DNA of 64,000 nucleotides from Sapria himalayana (taxonomy: Eukaryota; Streptophyta; Magnoliopsida; Malpighiales; Rafflesiaceae). Every line of letters begins with the position of its first letter. Positions within the stretch are counted from its first letter, which is position 1. The stretch covers positions 9,064,891 through 9,128,890 of the forward strand of contig JAREIK010000801.1 of NCBI GenBank assembly GCA_029783825.1, written 5' to 3'. The position numbers and the translations under genes are program-made. This document shows positions 9,912 through 21,920 of the stretch, piece by piece. The notes beneath the pieces are model-generated. The model was given only the letters and a program-made list of their open reading frames with translations. It was not told the DNA's origin and made no database searches.

Positions 9912-10010
9912 TAGAGGTGTTAAATGGGTCGGGTGGCCCGAGCATGGCCTGAGGCCCAAACCAATTTTCCATGGTTGGCCCGGCACGGCATGGTTGGGAA
10001 CCATGCATAT
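9912..10010 (+). mobile_element. Truncated hAT-type terminus
   Basis: It starts with TAGAGGTGTTAAATGGG, matching the hAT ends at 16074 and 31440, followed by the typical GGCCCGGCACGGCATGG subterminal sequence. It stops at the GT/AT microsatellite, and no opposite end was found. Confidence 0.5.
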
Positions 10011-10031
10011 ATGTGTGTGTGTGTGTGTATT

Positions 10032-10080
<49 letters not shown>

Positions 10081-10108
10081 ATATATAGATATGTATATAT
10101 ATATATAA
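10011..10108. repeat. GT/AT compound microsatellite
   Basis: Runs of GT and AT dinucleotides. The short ORFs here that read as repeats of H-T and Y-I are artefacts of the repeat. Confidence 0.9.
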
Positions 10109-10130
10109 ACCAATAAATATACATATTTAT

Positions 10131-10562
10131 TATTGAAAATATTACCTCAGGAATTGCAATATCGATGAAAAGGAACAACAAATTGTGATTGATGGAGAAT
10201 GGTAGCTTGAGTCATGAATTAGGTTTCTCTCTTCAAGACTATTCTTGGCTCTGCCTCCTTTGAACATGCAGTTGAATAGCAATGTCGTCCCCAGGATAAA
10301 ACAATCCCAGATACTATCTATTTCAATATTTTGTGCACCACCATATACTGATCGAATCTACAGGGTTTTCTTCTTCTTTTTTTTTGTCTTCCTACCTCTC
10401 TATAAAGAAAAAAAAAATTGGTTTTTAATAAAAAAAACTACCCATTTATGAACGTTGTAGGTTTTTTTTTTCAATAAATAGTAGGGGAGGTTACAACAAA
10501 AAAAAACTGCCCAAAACTTTTGGACACATACCAATACTTTTAAATATATTATTTCACTAACA
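10131..10562 (-). repeat. 3' LTR of a decayed copia element
   Basis: The right end reads CACTAACA on the plus strand (TGTTAGTG on the element strand). It lies directly against a polypurine tract (element strand AAGTGGGGGAT, 10563-10573), which marks the start of a 3' LTR. The far end, near 10131, is an estimate. Poly-T/poly-A stretches and a TATA-like TATTTATTG occur within. Confidence 0.5.
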
Positions 10563-13340
10563 ATCCCCCACTTATATTTAAAAGAAGAAAGGTCATGAGA
10601 TTTTATGTTTTAGAAAGACAGTCAAAAAATGTGCATAAGCAAAGGTTTTTAGCAAACTTGAACCTTTGCATAGTGATAGTTTTTTTAATGTATCAGAATC
10701 GATAGTGAATTACTCTTAAACTATCATCCTAGGATATAAAAAGAATAAATATCACACACATTTCTTTTAAACAGTTCAAAAGATAACACTTTTTGGCCAT
10801 GTGTGCATATATCCCAGTTATAGTATATGCTCTAAAGAATTTGCCAAAAACTTATAGAATGCGGTCCCACATTCACATATACATAGGTGAGACTATCAAG
10901 GATATTTCTGTAGCATAACATCCCACTTTGTTATAGATCTCATTAAGAGTTTTAATAAACTCAACCTTTTATACCGCCACAAAATATCATGTAATAGGAA
11001 TGGACTTGGGATAATATATTTCATGACAGCTTACATGATTTCACGTGTATCACTAGTAACTTATTCTTCCCATTGAACCTTTTTGTAGGATCTCCACTCA
11101 ATAGGTTGGGTTACCAATACTAGTGACTCATTTATTGATTGGCTGAAGACCCATTCCTTTCAAAGTATCTCATACTTTATCACGTGCTAATCCTTTTGTC
11201 AAAGGATCGGCAAAATTTTTTGAAGATTGAATATAATCCACTCTTACAGCACTTGTAGATAGGTATATTCTAACAGTGCTATGTTTTCGACGTATATGTC
11301 AACTCTTGTTGTTATAATAATGGTTATGTACTCTAGAGATAGTCACGGTACTATCACAGTGAATTAGAACACTGGAGTTGGTCTTTCCCATAAGAGAGTA
11401 TCTGCCAAAAAATTTCTGAGTCAACTGGCTTCCTCACTAGTTGTAGCCAGAGCAATACGTTCTGACTCCATAGTGGACCGAGCTAGAATAGTCTATTTCT
11501 TTGATTTACAAGAAATAGCTCTACCAGTGATACTAAAAATGTAATCACTGGTTACTTTGGAATCATCCGAAAGGATGTTCTAATTTGCATCGCAAAATCC
11601 CTCAGGGACAGCATGAAACTTCTAGAAATGTAATCCTAGGTTCATGGTTCTTTTTAAATACCACATGAACCATCCAATAAAAAAACAAATTCTACTCACT
11701 AGGAAAGTTAGTAAACCTGCATAAAACCCCAATAGCATATGCAATATCTGGTCGAGTACAATCAACATCATAGCGAAGACTGCCAATGATACTTGCAAAC
11801 TCAGTTTGTCTAATGCTTTCACCATTATTTTTAAACAATTTAACACTAAGATCGTGGGGGGAGAAAACAGGCTTGAAATCTAAATTATATTTATGGAACA
11901 TTTTTTCAATATAATGAGATTGTTCTAGAGCAATTCTATCACTTGTTCTTGTTATTTTAGTCCCAAAGAACAAGGTCAGCCTCTACAAGATCCTTCATAT
12001 CAAAATTTTGTCTAGGAAAAATGTTTACTACATTGACAGCATCAATATGTGATCCAAATATCAATAAATCATTCACATATCAACATATGATAATGCATAT
12101 TTTGTCAATAACTTTTTATTAAACACATTTATCACTTTCATTTATTCTAAAACCATGACTAATAATCAAAGAATCAAATTTATCATGCCACTATTTATGT
12201 GCTTATTTAAGATCATATAAATATCTTTCCAGTTTGCATACCTTATGTTCTTGCCCTAGAACAACAAAACTTTTGGGCTGATCTATGTAAATTTCTTATT
12301 CTAAGTCACCATTTAAAAATGTTGTCTTTACATTCATTTGATGTATGATAAAATCATGAATGGCAGCAATTGCATACAATACATGAATTGATGCAATCCT
12401 AGTGACCGGAGAATAAGTGTCAAAAAAATCAATATTTTCTTTCTGCCTAAAACCTTTGGCAACCAGTCTTGCTTTATATTTTTCTACAAAACCCTCAGCC
12501 TTAAGTTTCCTTTTTAGTACCCACTTACATCCTATAGTTTTACAACCATTAGGTAAATATATCAATTTTTATATTCTATTTGATTGTAAAGAATCCATTT
12601 CATCATTTAATGCTTCTTTTGATAGTTTAGAATTAGAGGTTTTATAGGGACCTTGTAAAGTAATAGGGTCACCATCTAAAGTGAAGGCATAAAAATCAGA
12701 TCCAAAATCTTTTGGAACTTTAGGTCATACAATTCTTCTTAATTCAGGTACATTTGTATCTGTCTCTTTTCATTTTGAAAAATTCAATTCATTTACTATT
12801 TTATTTTCACTAGAACCCCCACTATTTTTAGATTTAAAAGGAAATTTATCCTCGAAAAAATCAGCATCATGTAACTCCATAATTACATTATTTTTGATAT
12901 CATAAAACCTATATGTCTTGTTATGTAATGCATATCCAATAAAAACACACTCATATGCTTTACTAGCTAACTTAGATCTTTTTGGATCTGGTATCCTCAC
13001 ATATGCCAAACAACCTCATTCTCAAAAGCAAAAGACATTCGGTTTTATATTTAACCACCATTTTATGGGAGACGTAAAAGTTTTTGAGTTAGGCACTCTT
13101 TTCAAAAGATAATAGACAACCAAAAGAATTTCTCCCCACCAATAAGAAACAAAACTGGGGCTTGACAAGGTAGCAACAACAAGTTCACATAAAGTACTAT
13201 TTTTTCTTTTATCTTTTCCATTCATTTCTGGTGAATAAGGGGCAGCAACTTCATGAATTATGTCAAGAGTTTCATACAGCTTAGTAAATTTAATAGAATA
13301 GTATTCTGAGCCATTATCACTATGAAATTTCTTAATCTTT
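10563..13340 (-). pseudogene. Decayed Ty1/copia pol (integrase C-term, RT, RNase H)
   Basis: Minus-strand fragments appear in the correct copia order. The integrase end is around 13022-13225 (YWWGEILLVVYYLLKRVPN) and 12770-13009 (CVFIGYALHNKTYRFYD). RT is at 12296-12565 (IGCKWVLKRKLKAEG, ARLVAKGFRQKENIDF, MNVKTTFLNGDLE). The region with the YVDD catalytic box is damaged near 12050-12080. The RT-RH connection lies at 11692-11973 (IGSLRYDVDCTRPDIAYAIG). RNase H at about 11190-11600 includes STMESERIALATTSEEASWL and the terminal FADPLTKGLARDKV. Several stops and frameshifts interrupt it, and everything upstream of the integrase C-terminus is missing, cut off at about 13340. Confidence 0.85.
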
Positions 13341-13374
13341 TATTTCAAATTGATATTCAATTACATAATCACCA

Positions 13375-13806
13375 CTGATGAGCTTGCTGGAGCTCACTAA
13401 GCTACATCAAGTTTGTTAGAGCTTGCTGGAAGCTCGTGTAGAGCTCCTTGGATCTTGACGAGCTCCATGGAGCTCCATGAGCAAGATGGAGCTCATGCAG
13501 CCCTATCTTGCTCGCGAGAGCTTGCAAGATCTTGTAGAGCTTCTAGGAGCTCATTGGTGGGGCTATATGAAGTTATGGAAGTCGATTGAGCAAATGTGCA
13601 AGGGACGAGGGCGAGGGAAGATGAGTGAGTTAAAACAGATTAATGATTAATTAAGTGTTGAGGGATTATAAATATTTTGGTATTACTAAATTTGAGTACT
13701 CTAAAAATTAATTAGTTAAAAGTTTGGGGCACAATTTTTTAAATATCAAAATTGTGTGTTTTTTTTAATTATTTTATACATGGTTCACCAAAACATAATT
13801 CTTTCA
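13375..13806. mobile_element. Truncated element related to the GAGCTC family
   Basis: A GAGCTC/GAGCTT-rich block (13380-13560) is followed by an AT-rich arm ending in CCAAAACATAATTCT. That is the same order and terminal sequence as the right side of the complete element at 48382-50067. The left side is absent, cut where copia pol sequence ends. Confidence 0.6.
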
Positions 13807-13828
13807 AAAGAAAAGCCCATAAAAAAAA

Positions 13829-14148
13829 GGGAGAATTATGTTTTGGGCTACTTCTACGAAAATATTTAAACATTTGAAACTGATCTTTTAATATTTGGAA
13901 AAATATCACCAAATTCATAATAAATTAAAATTTGAGGCACTAATTATGTTTATCCTAAATTGTCCTCACCCTCTCCCATCGGCCCTCGCCCTCTCCCATT
14001 GGCCCTCGCTCTCTTCCATCGAGCTCATCATCGAGCTCTAGGAGCTCGATGGAAGAGGGTGAGTGCCGATGGGAGAGAGCGAGAATAATTTAGGATAAAT
14101 ATAATAGATTGCCCCAAAATTTAATTTATTATGAATTTGATGATATCT
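13829..14148. mobile_element. Miniature relative of the GAGCTC element, right arm truncated
   Basis: It opens with GGGAGAATTATGTTTTGGGC, nearly identical to the terminal repeat of the element at 48382-50067. The inner arms (13905-13985 and 14055-14145) are inverted copies of each other and carry CACCCTCTCCCATCGG and its complement. The centre is a core of only about 30-40 bp with three GAGCTC hexamers. The outer right arm is missing, and the sequence passes into LTR-derived DNA at 14149. Confidence 0.65.
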
Positions 14149-14490
14149 TTCTCATTTTGTTTAGATATCCCAAAAGTCACAAAGTCACACACCACTTGCA
14201 CTATGTTTTTTGGCTTTTTTTTTTTCCTAAATTGTTGAAAAAATCACTAAGCCATGCTACTTTCTGAAAATTTCAGTCACACATGATACGGCCCATATCT
14301 TTTAATTTCCTTTGATATTTTTTTTTTCAAAACAAGTTTTTATATATAAAAAAACTTATTGGTTTATTTTATTGTTAATTGCACACCATTTAAATGAGAG
14401 CACCAATATGCTTATTTAAATTAAATTAACATAAAAATCAAAATAAAACCAAAATAAATGTAACCTAGACAAACCCAAAAATCTTCCCCT
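14149..14490 (-). repeat. Partial LTR, same family as 18767-19912 and 33312-34325
   Basis: It aligns with about 19615-19910 and 33970-34320: CTCATTTT...ATATCC, CACTATG..., AAGTTTTTATATATAAAAA, TTTATTTTATTGTTA, AATAAAACCAAAATAAA. On the minus strand a polypurine tract TAGAGGGGAAGA adjoins its right end, so it looks like the remaining start of a 3' LTR. Confidence 0.5.
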
Positions 14491-16073
14491 CTACCATATT
14501 TGGGAAGGCCACGATAGGTTCTAGATTTAAATATAAAAAGTCTATGTCATAGAATTTATTTTTTCACGTATAGTACAAATTACAAAATGATTTCTCATTT
14601 CTCATACTAGAAAAAAGTTTCTCATAAATTAAAAGTGCTTACACAATACCTTAAGATCTCCAGTTTTCTTTCTAAGTCATCATTTCTCTCTTATTCTAAT
14701 TGATCCTCGAGAGGGATTAAAGTAAATTTGATCACGTTTACTTCTAACTCATAAGCTCTCTTTTGATTAGTGTGATCCTAACAAATGATTGGAGTAATAG
14801 AAATATCATAAGTGATTCCTCCAAGATTCTTACTTATCTCAAAAAAAAAAAAACACTTAAAAAATCTAGATTAATCATCTTCGATCTCCGATTCAATGTA
14901 GCTCAGAGTTGAAGCTTATTATTTTTTATCCCTAGCTTAAAAATCTCCGACTCAATTCGATCTAACCCTAGCTTGGGTAATATAAATAAAATTTAGTCTT
15001 TTATCCCTCATTATATCAATGGCCTTTTTACCATATTACATTGTCATTCTTTGAATTTTCCCACATGACCTATACTCTATGATATTCCCATAAATAACAT
15101 GTGCATTCGAATATCTAGGATATATCATACATCCTTGAGAAGTAATTAGTATCTCACGTGTTTGTCATTAGACAAACTTCCCTAATATATTGTATTTTTG
15201 ATATCATTCTATTGTCTATACTGATTAATCCATAATCCCTACTTGAACATGGCACAAACTAGTTAGGATTTAGAGTGATGTCCAATGTGGCAACCAAATC
15301 TAACATCTAGCCACTCTACTAATTAACTTTGTCATAACATTCAATAGTACTTAAAAAAGTAATATCACCGACTATAGCAAACATACTAGCCACACTTCCA
15401 TCCCCATCTCTCATTATATGCTTCTCTCGGTGTTTCTTTCACTTGGGATAATCCTTCTTGAAGTATCCTACTTAGTTATTGTAGTAATACTTTACCATGG
15501 GTTTGACTTTTGAATTTCCTTTAAAAGATCTCGATCTTAATTCCCTCCACAAGTTTGGATTTTCAAGTCATTTTATTTCTCCTCACTTTCCTAGGAAACA
15601 AGGGTATAAAGATAAGTCATTCTTTCCCTCTGTCTTGCAACCTTACCTACCAATATATTAGTAATGATAACCATGGTAATAATGTTAGTCGAAACTAAGG
15701 CATTCAAAGAAAATTATGAATGTCTCCCAATTCTTGAAAAGTGATATGAGAAGATGAGATGCTTGCTTCTCAGCATCCATTACTATTTTTTATAGATATT
15801 AGTTGGTTAATCAATGCTTGGAATATACTAAAGTGAATAGTCATATCAGATCCGCCTTTATATTGCATTTTAACCAAGTACAAGATTAACATGATTTTAT
15901 TCCTCAAATATATTTTTCTTGTATATCAATTCTAACTTTTTTCATATCTTATCTACTTTTATGACAGCATAGATATGGTAGAATTTTATTTTTCCAATCC
16001 ATTGTCTCATTGTGATAGATGTCTCGCAGTAGATTATATTCACTTGGTTTTAGCCATACTTTCTGTTATTGGA
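14491..16073 (-). pseudogene. Decayed copia gag-protease region
   Basis: Minus-strand translation shows a worn zinc knuckle near 15430-15490 (VGYFKKDYPK, from the family's VGHxKKDCPK). To its left are scraps resembling the protease and GAG-pre-integrase segments (15000-15330). Stops are frequent. The element is interrupted by the hAT relic at 16074; no LTR pair can be assigned with certainty. Confidence 0.45.
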
Positions 16074-18764
16074 TAGAGGTGTCAAACAGGGTGGCACGAC
16101 CCATTTTTAGGTGGCCTAATCGGGTCACCGTGCCATGCAAGGCATGACATGGTATAGTAATTGTGTCGTGCCTGGCCCAGCACGACTTTATCACAATCAG
16201 GCCGGCATGACTCGTTAGGCCGAATATGATGAAGTTGTACCAGATCATGCTTGGACATGTTGATTCTAGCCAATCCGGGGTGAGTTTGGGGATGGGTTTG
16301 GTCACGGGTCGAGTTTTAGGTTGGATTTGGACCTAGTTCGGGTCATTTTGAAAATATTTAATTCAAAATATTAAAATTATAAAAAAAATTAAATTTAAAT
16401 TATTTAATACTTAAATTGTTCATATTTAATTGTTAAATTAAAATAAATAAATAAATAATAAATAATTAATTTATTTTTAATTTAATAAATTAAATAGAAA
16501 CAACTAAAATTTTAAAATTAATAGTGTCTGAATTAATAAAACTAAAACATTAATACAACCCAATAAAAATCATAAAAAAAAGAAATGAAGATTCAAAAAT
16601 CAAGCCGTAAAATAAAATGACAAAAAAAGACAAAGATAATATCAATTCAAAAAAGATAAATAAAAATGAAAAATATTATCAATAGATAATTTTACAGTAT
16701 ATGATCAATGATGATATAAGATAAGTATCAGTGTCTCAATCCATTAATCATCATTAGTCATCAATCATCATCAATATCATATGGTTCATCATTAGTAACC
16801 AACTCCTCTACTTTTGCTAAAGTCCCAGCTTGATCATGAATGTCCAAGCTCAAATCATTTCAATCCTTCATGCATACTAATGCCTCAACAATATTTGGAT
16901 GTAATCTACATCTTCTATCCAAAATTATATTCACTACAACAGAAAAAATAGACTCTAATGCTACACTTGACACCGTAGGAGTTGTAGATCCCATGTCATC
17001 TTAGATAACATGGGATAAGTGGACTCATATAATATTTACTATTATAAAATATTAAGAATTTTATTATCGGAATGTGATAGGATTGAGTAGTAATCAATAT
17101 CTAAGTACCAAGATAACTCACTTCTATTCGATAGTCCACCTCGTTATTTTCCCCTTGATACCTGAATGAAAAAGGCATCATCTGTGAATATGATATCTAT
17201 GTTCGTACTTGGAGTCTCACTATTACTATCACTATACCTAGTATCATAGTATGCAAAGAGCTCAGTCAACTACTCGTGAATGAAACTCTTTAGGTTAGTC
17301 TTTATGGTTCATGCACGAGGATATATATGTCAAAATATTTTCTACCCCTTCTACCTTAATCCTAGGGTCCATGCAGACAGTTAGATAATAAAGAGATAGA
17401 ATGGTGGACCAGTACTTTAAGTACTTGGTTTTTATCTCTATAACCATATCGCTAAGTGTCAGGTCATCTCTAAACTTCCTAAACATGCTACTAATGTTGC
17501 ATATGCATCTGAGTACAATACAAGTCTTGGGAGTATAAACTAATGAACACATATTTTTTTGTGTCAAAAAATCTTCAGGAATTTCATAAATAAAATTCCT
17601 ATAGCATAGTTAGTGTCGTCAATAATAAGTGAGTCACTTATTATTGACGTAGTTGGATATTATATGTTTATATCAAACACATGACTCTAACATAAAGTTT
17701 GTAATTCTAATGGTATCTCACATCTTATTATAATTTATTCAACTTTAGACCTATAAAAAAATAGAGACTACCAAACTCCTGTTGTTTGTGAGGCATTCAA
17801 AGATATTTTAGTAAGTTACATATATTTTCTAAAGCAATGGTACACACCTTTATCCCCGATTATACTCTCATGTTAATGACGTGACACATGCATCTAACAT
17901 GGAGAATCTCACCTAATGGTCTATCACACCACTCTTAACAAACGTATGAATCACTACTCCATTGTTAGATGCATTATCAAATATGATACTAAATATTTTA
18001 TTTTGAATTTTATATTCTCTAAAGATTTTCATCATGCACTCAAAAATGGCCGGACCATTATGAGGATGGAGAATCTCTGAAAAACCTAATATTTTTTTTA
18101 TTTAGTGTCTATTTAGAATCTACATAGTAGGCGGTGAGACATACATAACATGCATCGTCATGACTAGTCTAGATATCAGACGTCACAGATACTGCTCTAC
18201 TATAAACCCTAAATTCATTAATTATTATTTCTTTTTCTAAGTTATAGTATTTTAGTATGTCATTCCTAGATGTGAACCTATAAATCCTATGATATGTATG
18301 TTGAAAATAAGTCTGCATAATACTGACTATCCTTGGATTCTTCGAAAACCTAATCGAAAGCCCCACTTAGTGATGAGTTTGGTCATATCTTCCGTCCCTA
18401 ACTCGTTGTGGTATATAAAGGGGGTCACATTGAGACTGAACTAAATCCAACCTCAAAGAACCCACCACTAAGTTGAGCTGCGTAGGATTTAATGCACCTT
18501 GTTTTTTAGTGTATAGTTAGGCATGCCTTTTAAGGTGTCTAGTCCGACACGAACTCTTACATCTTAAAATGTTTTTACAATATTTGTACTGTTCCGATTC
18601 TTCTTTGGCACCCCTAATATTTTTTTGTAGTATTATATTAAAGTTATTCCAAACTATTGATATTCTTCTAGTTTTTTGTTTTTTAGATGTTTGAGTCTAG
18701 GCGACCGAAGAAACCAAAGTTTCAACTATCTCGGACCTTTCTGATTCCTTTTGCTTTGATACCA
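16074..18764 (-). pseudogene. hAT transposase relic, unit 1
   Basis: The plus-strand left end TAGAGGTGTCAAAC is a typical hAT terminus followed by GGCACG-rich subterminal DNA. The transposase reads right to left. A BED zinc finger lies at about 18480-18620 (YKYC...TRHLKRH). The N-terminal third is at 18169-18366 (GLSIRFSKNPR, QTYFQHTYHRI, VTSDI). A central segment at 17295-17567 contains LSLYYLTVCMDPRIK. The C-terminal dimerisation motif at about 16870-17000 reads VSSVALESIFSVVVNIILDRR. Multiple stops make it non-functional. No right-hand terminus was found; the coding part ends against a primer-binding-site-like sequence at 18753-18764. Confidence 0.8.
18753..18764 (-). promoter_or_regulatory. 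Primer-binding-site-like sequence
   Basis: The minus strand reads TGGTATCAAAGC, ten of twelve bases matching the copia consensus TGGTATCAGAGC complementary to initiator-Met tRNA. It follows an LTR-type end (CCACAACA) with a 2-base gap. Confidence 0.55.
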
Positions 18765-18766
18765 CT

Positions 18767-19007
18767 TGTTGTGGATAGACCGAGATACAACATGAAAACC
18801 AAGATTAGATTTGAACTATTCTTGGTCCAACAAAATTAATTAATTCGACACTATTTTAATTTTTTTTAAAATTATGTTCATTTGAAAATTTACCCAAAAT
18901 ATGTAACAAATTCCAAATAATATTTCAAGTTTACAGATTTTATGTCTGTAATACATAACTATATATTTTTTAAATTATCCAATATACATATACATATTAT
19001 ACATACA

Positions 19008-19043
<36 letters not shown>

Positions 19044-19912
19044 TATATAGGTAAATCCACACACACACAAACACAAACAAACACAAACAAACAAACACAC
19101 ACACACACATACACACATATGAATGTATGTTTTGTCTAAAATATATTTATATATATATTAAACTGTAAATTTTTACTACAAGAACACACAATTATAAGCA
19201 AATATTTTGCCCCAAAAAATGATAGAATATTCATAATCAAAATCATACAATTTAAAATGCCCCATAGTCCACAAAACACAAATCAAGAATTAAATTTAAT
19301 TGAAATGAAATTACCTTGAACTATGTATTTTAATTTCTTTGGATCAGATGTTTTTGGAAGATCTTTGAGCATCCATGAACTTTGCATAAACACAACAAGA
19401 AAAATCATCTCATGAACACCTTATGAACCCATCACGAACACTATATGAATACCACACAAACTCTTTTTATTCCTCCACATGCTTTGAATAGAAGAAAATG
19501 AGAAATAAATTGTTCATTCTCTCTACAAAAGTTACATAAGCTTAGTTTAATCTTATGTAAATATTATTACAAAATAAAAAAGTTGTATAGAAGAAAAATC
19601 CCGATGGGGGATGAGATCCTTCTCATTTTTTAAATATCCTAAAGATATAAAATAATGCACCATGCACACTAAGCATTCTAGCTTTTTAAAATTTTTTGAA
19701 AAGTCACTATGCATATAAATTTTCAAAAATTTTCAGCCATGTTTTTTATATATAAAAAGACTTTCTATATTATTTTATTGTTATTTACACCTCATGTAAA
19801 TGTGTGCACTTATATTCTTATTTAAATTAAACTACTAATAAAAATCGAAACTAAATAAAATAAAATTAAACTTTAACCAAAATAAAACCAACATGGTCTG
19901 CCCAAACCCGAG
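18767..19912 (-). repeat. Long LTR, unit 1
   Basis: It begins on the plus strand with TGTTGTGG next to a primer-binding site, and its right edge is near CCCAAACCC at about 19909, where copia integrase sequence begins. It is about 1.15 kb, matches 33312-34325, and in part matches 14149-14490. ATAC and CA microsatellites lie within. The right boundary is approximate. Confidence 0.5.
18999..19112. repeat. (ATAC)n, (AT)n and (CA)n microsatellites
   Basis: CATA repeats (about 19000-19036), an AT run and CA/CAAA repeats (19057-19112). The equivalent place in unit 2 (about 33490) lacks this expansion. Confidence 0.9.
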
Positions 19913-21920
19913 TAGATCCAAATTTAGAATACTTTTGATTTTTACTTCATAATAAACACCTAAATCATTTTTCTAAAATCATTAATAAACAATACAACAT
20001 ACTTGTTGTTTCCTTGAGATGAGGTATACTTGAATGCACATACATTAGGGCAAATCAGCTCCAATACTAGTTCTCTCCTAATACTCCCTTTGAAAATGAA
20101 TGTCTAGGATCCTTGCCAAAAAAAATAACCTTCACAGACTTGATTATTTTCATCAATGGTATTAGTTAATCATTGTACCATTTTCTTTTTAGAAAGTATC
20201 CTCATGCTGTTGAAGCTCAAATATCCAAATCTTCTATGTCACAATCAATTTTCTTCATTATCTTTCTCTCTAGAAGCTACGTTCTCAGTTTGATTGAATG
20301 AAACCAAGAAGCTTTTATTTTTCTCTATTTTTATCTATATTCAAAGTGAAGTTTATAACCATGCTCAATTAGTTGTCGTACACTAAAGTTTCACTCGTTA
20401 GGATGTAACAAGAAGAACACCGCTAATGCACTTTATTCCCCCTTTAGTCTGGATGTGTACTACTAAATCATCATTTCCCATTTTAACTTGTGAGCTGATG
20501 GTTGTATTCATGTGGTCTGGGCAATCACTATCAAGAAACCATACACTACTCTCTTGCTCTATTGAATTTTGACATGCATAAAATATAATTTCATCACCTT
20601 GTTTTTCCTCAGCAAAGCATGCTTGTTGATTGTTCTTGAATCTTCAATCTTTTTGAACATGACAAAATTTTTTATCATTTACGTATTTAAATTTTTTTTT
20701 AAACCAACAAATTTTCTTAACTCTACTACTTCTTTTACAAATATTTCATTTTAGAAATGATGAGTTTTCTTCATTAGTGAACTTTCAAGTGCTATTAAAT
20801 CTTGTTCAACCTCTTCCATCTCTTCTGTTGCTCATCCAGTTCTATCACCTCTAGATGAATCCCATATATTTTTGGTGCATGTATACTTCTTTTAATATTT
20901 TTGGTGTTAAGACTCAATTTGACTGAAAAACACTTTAAAATTGTTCTTTTAGAATGCATCAATTATCTATTTTCATACATTTATAAAGATCAAAATAGTT
21001 CTTGCACACTAAGCAATCAAAGATATCTTATTTTTTCAACCATTACCACAATTATATCATATTTGTTAGATAGGTTAACAAACCTATCTCATTTACCCAA
21101 TTTTCTCAATGATTTTTTGATCAATAATTTGTTCACCACATAACATTATCAAATGTACAAACTCCAAAATTTTGGAAGTGAACTCATTTAGAGTTTCATT
21201 CTCTATCTTTTTTGTATCTTTGATCTTGGTTCTTAATGCTTGAAGCATCATAGATGGGTTCGTTTATCACATTGGAATTCTTGCAGTAGCCCACAAGCTT
21301 CTTTAGCCTTTTGAGCTTTGATAATTCTTAGAAATATTCTATTACTAATAGCCTGTATAAGAAATAAGAGAGTTTTTGCATCTCTTTTCTTCAATTATTT
21401 TAAGTGATTTTTCTCAACCAAAGTTAGTGTCGATGCATTCTCATGTTCAACAAAGTTGTTTTCAACTAATCTCAAACATCTTGAGTCATAAATAATGTTT
21501 TTATTTTTGTACTCTAAAAATAATAAGTATTCCATTTATACATTTGAATAGAAGAAGGATGAGAAGCATGCTTGTTAGACTTGCATTGATATTCATCTAT
21601 GATTCAAATTATAGATTTTCTTCTTCAAAATTAATTGTTTCTTGCTACATGATCAGTTTGCACAATAATAAATCACCTCGAGATTTCTTTCTTTGCCTTT
21701 ATATTACATTGCTAGCATTAATGATCACCTATCCAACCATACAACAATTTTGGAGTTTGGTTTTTAATTGAAATAAAACCATAGAATCCTTTGTCATCAC
21801 AAGAACTTTATGACTAACAACCAACTTTGACATGAGCTTATTTTCTACACAATCAAAGGTAATAAGAGAATGAATGAAATTCAATCAGTTTTTCTTGAAT
21901 GTCATTGGCTCAAATACCAA
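19913..21920 (-). pseudogene. Copia gag-protease-integrase relic, unit 1
   Basis: Reading leftwards from about 21910, a degenerate primer-binding site (TGGTATTTGAGCC) is followed by gag. Scraps include AKEACGLLQEFQ and LLSVQELF near 21000-21300. A worn zinc knuckle then leads into QACFAEEKQGDEIIFYACQ and the protease box WFLDSDCPDHM at about 20500-20560, where the catalytic triad's glycine is changed to D. Next is the start of integrase near 20000-20060 (LELICPNVC), where the first catalytic Asp is Asn. Stops and frameshifts run throughout. The integrase is cut off by the LTR at 19912. Confidence 0.7.

Noticed and set aside
9867..10181. 104-codon frame rich in H-T and Y-I
   Set aside because: Translation of a GT/AT microsatellite.
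18590..18640. TTAGGGGTGCCAA as a right-hand hAT terminus (minus strand)
   Set aside because: It lies within the transposase reading frame just before the BED finger, so the resemblance to an hAT end is probably chance.
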